Made by a program: the position numbers and the translations under genes. Of a stretch of DNA of 64,000 nt, positions 35,996 through 43,977 are shown piece by piece (position 1 is the stretch's first letter; the number at the start of each line of letters is the position of its first letter). Source of the stretch: Bacteroidota bacterium (GTDB taxonomy: Bacteria > Bacteroidota > Bacteroidia > Cytophagales > Cyclobacteriaceae); assembly GCA_023417065.1 (NCBI GenBank), contig JAEZGH010000163.1, positions 1-64,000 on the forward strand. The letters run 5' to 3'. The notes under the pieces are model-generated. The model ran no database searches. It saw only the letters and a program-made list of their open reading frames with translations, and was not told the DNA's origin.

Positions 35996-36042
35996 TCTTC
36001 ACCCCCAACTCCCCAACTACTTCAAATTCAATATCATCAGTG

Positions 36043-37482
36043 CTACCTGATCGTGAAGGGTAGCTCCATCTGCTGGCGCGCCGCATTTATTCCATAGATG
36101 TATCCGCGGCCTTTGAATTTCTGGAAGAACTCGATAACCTCTTCTGGATCTTTTACTCGTACGCGGTTGATCGCAACAATCGTAAAGTTCTCAGGAACAC
36201 CAATCTGCTTGAGTACGCTCTTGTCTTTCAGTCCAAAAACCTTTACGCCATACTGTGTGGCTTCCAGCCGTGCACCCAGCGTATTGTTTTCTACGACATT
36301 CCTGCGAATAATATCAGTGGTGCCGTTGCGGTTTACCAGGGTAAGTGCGGTCTTGTGCGTTTTGCCGTTTCGTAAATAGGTGAGTGAGATACGGTTACCG
36401 GGGCTGAAGAAACTCAGCTCTTCCTCGAATTCACTTTGCGAATTCACGGCCACGTCGTTGATATGCGTAAGGATGTCACCCGGTTTGAGACCTGCCTCTG
36501 CAGCCGGCCCCGTGCGATCCACACTTTCAAGCAGCACACCTGAAAAGCGTTTTACGTCGGTGCTGAGGTCGTATTTTGCCGCATTCTCATAGTTGTATTC
36601 GACCACCGTGCCGCCCATCACTGCCTTCTGAACAACGCCAAACTTAACAAGGTCGTTGAAAACCTTCTTGACGATATCTGAAGGAATGGCAAAGGCATAT
36701 CCGGTATACGAGCCGGTACGTGACAAAATTGCCGAATTGATGCCGACCAGCTCACCATTCTTGTTGACCAGCGCGCCGCCCGAGTTTCCGGGGTTAATGG
36801 CAGCATCTGTCTGGATAAATGACTCAATCGGGAATTTATCCTCAAGAATTCCAATACGGCGGCCTTTTGCACTTACGATTCCGGCGGTCACCGTTGACGC
36901 CAGCGTATATGGGTTTCCAACGGCTATGACCCATTCGCCAACCTGCACATCCTTCGAGCTGGCAAGTGTTACGGCAGGCAGATCCTTTTCGTTGATTTTG
37001 ATTACAGCCAGATCCGTCGACGGATCTGTTCCAATTAGTTCTGCCGGATATGTCCTTTTATTCCAGTTTACTTCAATCCTTTCAGCTGAGGCGATAACGT
37101 GGTTGTTGGTGACGATATATCCTTCAGTGCTGAAGATCACGCCTGAACCGGTGCTCACCTGCGTGCGGCTGTTGGAACCACCTTCGCCAAAAAACCAGTC
37201 CCAATAAGAATACGATACGCCTCGCGATATACTATTAATAAAGACGACACTTGGAATAGCGCGGCGGGCTGCCTCACTGAAGTCAACCGGGGCTGCTGCC
37301 GACACGTTGGAGGGTAGGTAGTTCGGATATGTCGCTACCGGACTGTCAAAATGTACCTGGCTGAATGCTTCGTGCTCGTTTTGCTCCTTAAGCTCGGGCT
37401 TTATCTTCCATTGGTAAAATGAATAGGCGCCGCCAAAGCCGGCGACAAAGGCAAAAAAGAGAATGCGAATAGTCTGTTTCAT
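36043..37482 (-). CDS. HtrA/DegP-type serine protease with PDZ domains
   Basis: 479 aa from the ATG at 37482 (MKQTIRILFFAFVAGFGGAYSF), giving a signal peptide or anchor. Catalytic triad His128 (NNHVIAS), Asp157 (DPSTDLAVIK) and Ser234 (NPGNSGGAL), intact. One clear PDZ domain follows (about 300-385: FSGVLLESVDRTGPAAEAGLKPGDILTHIND) and a second, more degenerate PDZ-like segment reaches the C-terminus. Periplasmic quality-control protease/chaperone. An in-frame ATG at 37533 is close to the predicted transcription start and is less likely. Convergent with dnaA. Confidence 0.94.
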   Translation of the reverse strand: MKQTIRILFFAFVAGFGGAYSFYQWKIKPELKEQNEHEAFSQVHFDSPVATYPNYLPSNVSAAAPVDFSEAARRAIPSVVFINSISRGVSYSYWDWFFGEGGSNSRTQVSTGSGVIFSTEGYIVTNNHVIASAERIEVNWNKRTYPAELIGTDPSTDLAVIKINEKDLPAVTLASSKDVQVGEWVIAVGNPYTLASTVTAGIVSAKGRRIGILEDKFPIESFIQTDAAINPGNSGGALVNKNGELVGINSAILSRTGSYTGYAFAIPSDIVKKVFNDLVKFGVVQKAVMGGTVVEYNYENAAKYDLSTDVKRFSGVLLESVDRTGPAAEAGLKPGDILTHINDVAVNSQSEFEEELSFFSPGNRISLTYLRNGKTHKTALTLVNRNGTTDIIRRNVVENNTLGARLEATQYGVKVFGLKDKSVLKQIGVPENFTIVAINRVRVKDPEEVIEFFQKFKGRGYIYGINAARQQMELPFTIR

Positions 37483-37541
37483 AAGCTGCTCACTGGGGAA
37501 AAGACGGTAAGTCCCGGGAAAAAGTTCTGCCAAAGGGATGC

Positions 37542-37549
37542 CAAATATA
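37542..37549 (-). promoter_or_regulatory. candidate promoter of the HtrA gene
   Basis: Minus-strand TATATTTG matches TAnnTTTG exactly, 59 bp before the chosen ATG. The -33 region is only T-rich. Confidence 0.4.
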
Positions 37550-37648
37550 GAAACGACGACGTAAAAATTGCAGGTGCGGCAATTTCAAGTCAATCCTAAA
37601 CTGACCGTAACGGGATTTGGATGACTTCTGTTATCTTGCAGCCCTTAT

Positions 37649-39145
37649 ATGGGATTGCGATCTGTACTGGCTAAACCTCTTGCCGCATTCATTGCCGCAG
37701 ACACACGAAAATGGTCGCTCCAGCCGGCGAAGTTTCAGCATGCAACCCTCTCGCGGCTGATCGGCGACGCATCCAATACTGTCTTTGGAAAGGATCACGA
37801 TTTTTCAGCCATCAAGAATCACGCGGATTTCAAGAAACAGGTTCCTATCCGCGATTACGAAGCACTGAAACCGTACATCGACCAGATGGTTGAAGGTAAG
37901 CCCGATGTGCTCTGGAAGGGCAAGCCTGTTTATCTGGCAAAAACATCCGGTACAACCTCCGGCACGAAGTATATACCCATCACAAAAGACTCGATCCCTA
38001 ATCACATCAACAGCGCCCGAAACGCTATCCTTAGCTATGTCCACGAAACCGGCAAAGCAGCGTTTCTGGATGGTGGGCTGATATTCCTGTCGGGAAGCCC
38101 GGAGCTGTCGGAAAAGAATGGTATCAAAACAGGCCGGCTGTCGGGAATTGTCAATCATCACGTCCCCGGATACCTGCGCACCAACCAGAAACCCAGCTAC
38201 AAGACAAATTGTATTTCCGACTGGGAGGAAAAGCTCGAAAAGATCATTGATGAAACGATAAACGAGCGGATGACGCTGATATCGGGGATTCCGCCCTGGG
38301 TTCAGATGTACTTTGACCGGATTCAGGCGCGCACCGGTAAAAAGATCAAAGACGTTTTCCCTCATTTCTCCATGTTCATTTATGGCGGAGTGAACTTCGA
38401 ACCCTACCGCGGCCGACTGGAAGAGTCAATTGGAAAACGGGTTGACTCCATAGAGACCTATCCCGCGTCCGAGGGCTTTATAGCCTATCAGGATTCACAA
38501 TATGAACCTGGATTACTGCTCCTGCTGAATTCGGGGATATTTTTTGAGTTCATCCCCGTGGACGAGTATTTCAATGAGAATCCGTCACGGCTGAATATCG
38601 AAGAGGTAGAGCTCGGCAAGAACTACGCGGTAATTCTGAACAGCAACGCCGGACTATGGGGCTATTCCATCGGCGATACCGTGAAGTTTGTGTCTAAGCA
38701 TCCGTATCGTATTGTTGTCACTGGTCGGATCAAGCACTTTATTTCCGCCTTCGGTGAGCATGTGATCGGGGAAGAAGTGGAGAAAGCCATGCAATATGCG
38801 TGCAGCCGCTTCCCTGAGACCGAACTGATCGAATTCACTGTCGCCCCGCAGGTAACGCCGGCCGAAGGATTGCCACACCATGAGTGGCTGATCGAATTTT
38901 CAAAGAAACCGGCGGATCCGGAGGCTTTTGCGCTCGAACTGGACAACCAGCTCCGGAAACTGAATGTCTATTACGATGACCTGATCACAGGCAGCATTCT
39001 GCGGCCGCTTCGGATTACTTCGCTGAGAAAGAACAGCTTCATCGACTACATGAAATCGCTGGGCAAGCTTGGCGGACAAAACAAGGTGCCCCGGCTTTCG
39101 AACGATCGGCGCATTGCAGACGCGCTCGCGCAATTCGCCGAATAG
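37649..39145 (+). CDS. GH3-like acyl-adenylate/amido synthetase family protein
   Basis: 498 aa. Matches the GH3 (auxin-responsive promoter) family of ANL-type adenylating enzymes. ATP-binding P-loop-like motif KTSGTTSGTKYIPIT (about residues 100-114), second motif TYPASEGFIAYQ, third motif VTGRIKHFISAFGEHV, and C-terminal lid with KVPRLSNDRRIADAL. Plant GH3 enzymes conjugate amino acids to jasmonate, auxin or benzoates; bacterial members have no established substrate in general. No signal peptide. It precedes dxr by 5 bp on the same strand, so they are probably co-transcribed, which does not by itself indicate a shared pathway. Confidence 0.9.
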   Translation: MGLRSVLAKPLAAFIAADTRKWSLQPAKFQHATLSRLIGDASNTVFGKDHDFSAIKNHADFKKQVPIRDYEALKPYIDQMVEGKPDVLWKGKPVYLAKTSGTTSGTKYIPITKDSIPNHINSARNAILSYVHETGKAAFLDGGLIFLSGSPELSEKNGIKTGRLSGIVNHHVPGYLRTNQKPSYKTNCISDWEEKLEKIIDETINERMTLISGIPPWVQMYFDRIQARTGKKIKDVFPHFSMFIYGGVNFEPYRGRLEESIGKRVDSIETYPASEGFIAYQDSQYEPGLLLLLNSGIFFEFIPVDEYFNENPSRLNIEEVELGKNYAVILNSNAGLWGYSIGDTVKFVSKHPYRIVVTGRIKHFISAFGEHVIGEEVEKAMQYACSRFPETELIEFTVAPQVTPAEGLPHHEWLIEFSKKPADPEAFALELDNQLRKLNVYYDDLITGSILRPLRITSLRKNSFIDYMKSLGKLGGQNKVPRLSNDRRIADALAQFAE

Positions 39146-39150
39146 CACTC

Positions 39151-40338
39151 ATGATCAGAAACCAGACGTCATACTTGAATAAAAAGAAACACATCGCAAT
39201 TCTTGGCTCTACCGGTTCGATTGGAACGCAGGCCCTGGATGTCATCAGCAAACATCGCGACCGGTTTGAGGTTGAGGTGCTGACCGCTCAAAACAATGCA
39301 CAGCTGCTGGTTGAGCAGGCCCGCCAGTTTCTGCCTAATGTTGTCGTGATCGTCAATGAAGAACATTACCACTTTGTCAAAACCGAACTTGCCGATACGC
39401 CCATTAAGGTATACACCGGAGAGAAGGCGCTGTCGTCAGTGGTACAGATGGATACAGTGGATTTGGTGCTAACCGCTGTAGTCGGATACTGCGGCTTACT
39501 TCCTACCATCAGGGCCATCGAAGCCGGTAAACCCATTGCATTGGCAAACAAGGAGACCCTCGTCGTTGCCGGCGCGCTGATCACTGAACTTGCCCGCGAA
39601 AAGGGCGTCAATATTTACCCCATTGATTCGGAGCATTCGGCCATATTTCAGTGCATGGTCGGGGAGTTTCACAATAAAATTGAAAAAATCATCCTGACGG
39701 CTTCAGGAGGCCCTTTCCGGGGAAAGAAACGTGATGAACTGGAGAAGGTGACTCGCGAGCAGGCGCTTAAGCATCCCAACTGGAATATGGGAGCCAAAAT
39801 AACCATCGACTCGGCCTCCCTTATGAACAAGGGACTCGAAGTTATTGAGGCAAAATGGCTGTTTGGTTTAAGCCCCGAACAGGTGGATGTTGTCGTACAT
39901 CCACAATCAATAATCCATTCCCTGGTACAATTTTCCGATGGATCGGTCAAGGCCCAATTGGGTTTGCCGGACATGCGGATTCCCATTCAGTTTGCCATCG
40001 GCTTTCCTGACCGGCTGGATTCTGATTTTCCACGATTTGATTTCGCGGCTTACCCGGCTCTGACATTTGAAAAACCGGATACGGAAACTTTTCGTAATCT
40101 TGCATTGGCTTATCATGCCATGGAAAGAGGGGGGAACATGCCCTGTGTGCTGAATGCTGCCAACGAAGTCGCGGTGGACCAATTTTTGCAGCAGAAGGTA
40201 GGATTCCTTGAAATGTCTGACATCGTGGAACGTTGCCTCAGCAAAATGGATTATATAAAAACGCCTTCCTATGACGATTACGTGGAAACGGATCTCAAGA
40301 CACGAGCTCTGGCGTTGGAGTTGATGAAATTAGCTTGA
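39151..40338 (+). CDS. dxr: 1-deoxy-D-xylulose-5-phosphate reductoisomerase
   Basis: 395 aa. Second step of the MEP isoprenoid pathway: DXP to MEP with NADPH. Rossmann motif ILGSTGSIGTQALDVI, metal/substrate motifs VVAGALITELAREKG, IDSEHSAIFQ, LTASGGPFRGK and HPNWNMGAKITIDSASLMNKGLEVIEA. C-terminal alpha domain present; length usual (390-400). Starts at an ATG giving MIRNQTSYLNKKKHIAILG. Followed by rseP after 38 bp on the same strand, a neighbour pair common in bacteria. The pathway is also represented here by ispD at 54774. Confidence 0.97.
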   Translation: MIRNQTSYLNKKKHIAILGSTGSIGTQALDVISKHRDRFEVEVLTAQNNAQLLVEQARQFLPNVVVIVNEEHYHFVKTELADTPIKVYTGEKALSSVVQMDTVDLVLTAVVGYCGLLPTIRAIEAGKPIALANKETLVVAGALITELAREKGVNIYPIDSEHSAIFQCMVGEFHNKIEKIILTASGGPFRGKKRDELEKVTREQALKHPNWNMGAKITIDSASLMNKGLEVIEAKWLFGLSPEQVDVVVHPQSIIHSLVQFSDGSVKAQLGLPDMRIPIQFAIGFPDRLDSDFPRFDFAAYPALTFEKPDTETFRNLALAYHAMERGGNMPCVLNAANEVAVDQFLQQKVGFLEMSDIVERCLSKMDYIKTPSYDDYVETDLKTRALALELMKLA

Positions 40339-40376
40339 AGTAGAGAAAATAAAGAAAAAACGAATTATCTTTTAGA

Positions 40377-41720
40377 ATGGATGCAATGATCATGATCGCT
40401 CAGCTTTTGCTGAGTCTTTCAATTCTGGTGGCTGTGCATGAAATGGGGCACTTGCTGGCGGCAAAATATTTCGGAATGCGTGTAGAGCAGTTTTCCATAG
40501 GATTTCCGCCAAAGATCTGGTCATTCCGCAAGGGTGAAACCGAGTACGCGCTGAGCGCTATACCGCTGGGCGGATACGTCAAAATCTCCGGCATGATCGA
40601 CGAATCGCTCGATACCGAAACCATGAGCAAAGAACCCCAACCATGGGAATTCCGCAGCAAACCAGCCTGGCAACGCCTCATCGTAATGCTCGGCGGAATC
40701 TTCGTCAACGTAATTGTAGGTATCCTCATCTTTATCGGAATCACCTATTTCATCGGCGATTCAAACCTGCTGAAAGATGCCATCAACCAGAACGGAGGAT
40801 TTCATGTCGGTCCGGTCGGTGAATCTATTGGTTTGAAAACCGGTGACAAGATCGTTGCCATCAATGGCCAGGATTATGACTACTTCCAGGATCTGCTGAA
40901 GGCGCAAACACTCCTCAGCACAAATGGATACCTTACCGTTGAGCGCGACGGACAACGTATGGATATTGCCATTCCCGCTGACTTCATCCAAAATTTCAAC
41001 CGCAAGGAGAACGCAGGTGCTTTTCTATGGTATCGCTTTGAACCAGTGGTCGACGACGTTGCTGAAGGCTCCATCGCGGAGCAGGTTGGCCTCAAACGCG
41101 GTGACAAGATCGTGGAGGTGAACGGAAACCCGGTGACATACTTCGACGAGGTTTACGATCACGTGAAAGGGACCCAGGGGCCATCGATAAGTTTCAAGAT
41201 CGAGCGCGACGGACAGATTCTTGCGTTCGATAACCAGGCATTTGCAAATCCTGATAAAAAGGAAATTGGTTTCCGCCCTGCTAAGCCGGAAGCGTTCCTT
41301 GAGGCGGCAAGTGAAAACATCACCTACAGCCTGGCGCAGTCCATCCCGCTCGGAACGGAACGCGCCTTCTCAACTTTATTTGTTCAGATTAAGGCTTTTG
41401 GTAAAGTTATATCCGGTGTGCTGAAGCCTACGGAATCTATCTCAGGACCTATTGGTATAGCACAGGCATTTGGTGGCGAATGGGACTGGGCGCGTTTCTG
41501 GTCGCTGACCGGCGTTCTTTCACTCGTTCTTGCCTTCATGAACCTGTTGCCAATCCCTGCTCTCGACGGCGGACACGTAATGTTCCTTTCTTATGAAATG
41601 ATCTCACGCCGTAAGCCCAGCGATAAGTTTCTCGAGGCGGCGCAAAAGGTTGGTATGGTCTTCCTGCTTGCGCTGATGGTCTTCATTTTCGCGAACGATA
41701 TTATAAAAGTCGTATTCTAA
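40377..41720 (+). CDS. rseP: RIP site-2 protease RseP (zinc metalloprotease, two PDZ domains)
   Basis: 447 aa. Intramembrane metalloprotease with VHEMGHLLAAKYF (HExxH, about residues 21-25) in TM1, the conserved LNLLPIPALDGGHVMFL motif near the C-terminus with the third ligand Asp, and two PDZ modules (about 130-200 and 222-310: GLKTGDKIVAINGQ and GLKRGDKIVEVNG). Cleaves anti-sigma factors or signal-peptide remnants in the inner membrane. The target in this organism is not visible; no anti-sigma gene is adjacent. Ends before a strong terminator. Confidence 0.95.
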   Translation: MDAMIMIAQLLLSLSILVAVHEMGHLLAAKYFGMRVEQFSIGFPPKIWSFRKGETEYALSAIPLGGYVKISGMIDESLDTETMSKEPQPWEFRSKPAWQRLIVMLGGIFVNVIVGILIFIGITYFIGDSNLLKDAINQNGGFHVGPVGESIGLKTGDKIVAINGQDYDYFQDLLKAQTLLSTNGYLTVERDGQRMDIAIPADFIQNFNRKENAGAFLWYRFEPVVDDVAEGSIAEQVGLKRGDKIVEVNGNPVTYFDEVYDHVKGTQGPSISFKIERDGQILAFDNQAFANPDKKEIGFRPAKPEAFLEAASENITYSLAQSIPLGTERAFSTLFVQIKAFGKVISGVLKPTESISGPIGIAQAFGGEWDWARFWSLTGVLSLVLAFMNLLPIPALDGGHVMFLSYEMISRRKPSDKFLEAAQKVGMVFLLALMVFIFANDIIKVVF

Positions 41721-41742
41721 ATCAGATACGACTCACGACAAT

Positions 41743-41770
41743 AGCCCTGCATGCGATGCGGGGCTTTTTT
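41743..41770 (+). terminator. intrinsic terminator of the dxr-rseP unit
   Basis: A 10-bp stem (41743-41752 with 41756-41765, one G-U) closes a 3-nt loop and runs directly into TTTTTT. It lies 22 bp after the rseP stop. Confidence 0.9.
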
Positions 41771-41854
41771 GTTTTAGGCTCGTCTTGCGAACGGATGTGT
41801 ATGCTGTGAGGGACGGTTATGGCTCTACAGCCGTAGTAACCAAGAGGCTACCGG

Positions 41855-43819
41855 CTATCGTGTAATCTCAAACTCCACGCGGCGGTTCAGCTTTCGGTCT
41901 TCGTCAGTTTGTTCATCGACGATAGGACGCGTACTTCCGAAACCACGTGCTTCGATACGCGCGGGATCAATCTTGAACTGATAAACGAGATAAGCTTTAA
42001 TGGCATCAGCGCGCGCCTGCGATAACAACAGGTTGGCTTCCGCGTTACCAGCGGAATCGGTATGCCCGGAGATGCTGAGTTTTACCTTGGGATTGTCAAG
42101 CAGGAAGTTCGCAAGCATGTCGAGGTCGGCATGCATAGATGGCAATATGTCTGCCTTCCCGTTTTCAAATTCCAGCGACTTAAAGGCGATCTTAGGTTCA
42201 AATGGTTCTGTTTCCAGATTTATTTCATGGTCGCCGTCGAGGAAGAAAATCTCTTCTATCCGAAAGAAGTCCTCACCCTGAATAATCAACAGATAGTTTC
42301 GCTTGTTGATAAGCTGAAAGTCGAACGTGCCGTCGTCGCGCAAAAACTTTGGAGCGACTTCAACACCCTTGTCGAGGTCGATGATGCTCACGATCCCTGA
42401 CATGGGTTTCTTTGTTTGAGCGTTCACCAGCGATCCCCTCAGGTTAACGACGGCCTCGGGCTGCGCTTCCATGGGAACGGGAAACGAGAACAGGTCAAGG
42501 TTGTCGATGTTGTCTTCAGTGGAACGCGCGTAGTACAGCGTATTCGACTGTGAGTCGATGGTGAAATAATATTCGCTGCCGCTGCCATTAACCAACGGAC
42601 CGATGTTCTTTGGCTCACCCCATACATTGCCCATCCGATAAGATTTATAGATATCGAAGTCGCCGAAGTTAAGCGGATGCCCTGTGGAGCTGAAGTACAA
42701 AACATTAAACTTGTGATGAAAGAACGGGCTTACTTCAAAGCCTCGCGTGTTGATGATTGGTCCTGCATTCTGAGCTTTCTGCCAGTTGCCTTTTGAGTCT
42801 TTAACCGAAAAGTAGATGTCGGAGAATCCAAATCCGCCGATCCTGTCTGATGCAAAGAACAGCGTGTCACCTGAATGGGACAGCGAGGGCTGCGAATCCC
42901 ACGAAATGGAATTGATATTCGGACCGAGGTTTTTGACATTTCCCCACGTGCTGTCGGCCTTGAGTTCGGCAACGTAGATGTCGCAGTTACCCATTCCGTC
43001 GGGCGCGTTGCAGCGCGCGAAGAAGAGCAGCTTACCATCCTTGCTCAGTGAAGCCGAACCTTCGTTATACTGGGTGTTTATCGTTTTGAATTCTTCAGAC
43101 AAACCCCACAGTGAGTCGTTTTTGATGGTGTAAAACAAGTCTTCGTTGAAAACCTTGCCTTCACTGGTCAGGTGAGAGTTTCGTTTGGAGGTGAAGAGCA
43201 ACACATTGTCGGCATTGCCGATCGTAGGGCCGTAGTCTTCCTTTTCAGAATTTACGCCATAACCCATATTGAGGAGTACACCCTGAGGCGGTCGCAACGT
43301 GTCGATCTCTTTTCGGAATTCAACAAGTTCATAGTACTGCGCAATAGGAACGTATAAGTCGGCGGTACTCTTGTTCAGAGTATCGTATTCACTCCGGATT
43401 TTGCGGGGATCAGTATCGGCCGGATAGTGTTTCAGAAGCAGTTTGTATAGCAGGATCGCTTCGCCCGGAGGGCCATGCGTACGGCTCAGCCGCGCAAGGT
43501 CCAGCAGCAAGCCTAAGTCGCGGGAGAAGTTGTGTATTCCGAACTGGCTGACGTACGTTTTAAGCGCCTCATAACGCTCCGCGTCCTTTCCCTGCGCTGC
43601 AAGTTGTTTGATCTTTTGAAGGGAAGGTTCGTGAATAAAGCGCTGAACCTTGTTTACGTTGGGAAAGTTAAAAATGTCAGATTGGCTATACAATGTCAGG
43701 CTATCATCCAGCCGGATGACGTCTGCTTTCTTGTATCTGGATTTGGTCTTTTGCGCGGAGAGGGAAGTGGGACCCAGTAACAAAAAGGCTGCAATTACGA
43801 TGAAAAAGTACGTTTTCAC
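41855..43819 (-). CDS. porE: PorE-like OmpA-family protein of type IX secretion
   Basis: 654 aa from a GTG start with a signal peptide (MKTYFFIVIAAFLLLGPTSLSAQ). Domains in order: helical/TPR-like region (about 70-180), PD40/WD40 beta-propeller repeats (about 190-430: SKDGKLLFFARCNAP, LSHSGDTLFFASDR, FYFSSTGHPLNFGDFDIYK-like), a carboxypeptidase-regulatory-like beta domain (about 455-530) and a C-terminal OmpA peptidoglycan-binding domain (ISGHTDSAGNAEANLLLSQARAD-like; RGFGSTRPIV). That order is the one reported for PorE of Porphyromonas gingivalis, which anchors the secretion machine to peptidoglycan. Other OmpA/PD40 proteins exist in the phylum, so the exact name is likely, not certain. Confidence 0.8.
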   Translation of the reverse strand: MKTYFFIVIAAFLLLGPTSLSAQKTKSRYKKADVIRLDDSLTLYSQSDIFNFPNVNKVQRFIHEPSLQKIKQLAAQGKDAERYEALKTYVSQFGIHNFSRDLGLLLDLARLSRTHGPPGEAILLYKLLLKHYPADTDPRKIRSEYDTLNKSTADLYVPIAQYYELVEFRKEIDTLRPPQGVLLNMGYGVNSEKEDYGPTIGNADNVLLFTSKRNSHLTSEGKVFNEDLFYTIKNDSLWGLSEEFKTINTQYNEGSASLSKDGKLLFFARCNAPDGMGNCDIYVAELKADSTWGNVKNLGPNINSISWDSQPSLSHSGDTLFFASDRIGGFGFSDIYFSVKDSKGNWQKAQNAGPIINTRGFEVSPFFHHKFNVLYFSSTGHPLNFGDFDIYKSYRMGNVWGEPKNIGPLVNGSGSEYYFTIDSQSNTLYYARSTEDNIDNLDLFSFPVPMEAQPEAVVNLRGSLVNAQTKKPMSGIVSIIDLDKGVEVAPKFLRDDGTFDFQLINKRNYLLIIQGEDFFRIEEIFFLDGDHEINLETEPFEPKIAFKSLEFENGKADILPSMHADLDMLANFLLDNPKVKLSISGHTDSAGNAEANLLLSQARADAIKAYLVYQFKIDPARIEARGFGSTRPIVDEQTDEDRKLNRRVEFEITR

Positions 43820-43977
43820 GGAAATGGCAGTGGGTTAAAAAATCAGCCAACGGCTTAAAGTTGCCATAAATTTGCTTCTTTTACAACTGTATTGGCATTA
43901 GTATTGTCCTATAGGATCGCCAGCTGAAAAAATGCGTATGGTACGGCGGTCGTGCCATATTGACACTGTCGCTAAAC

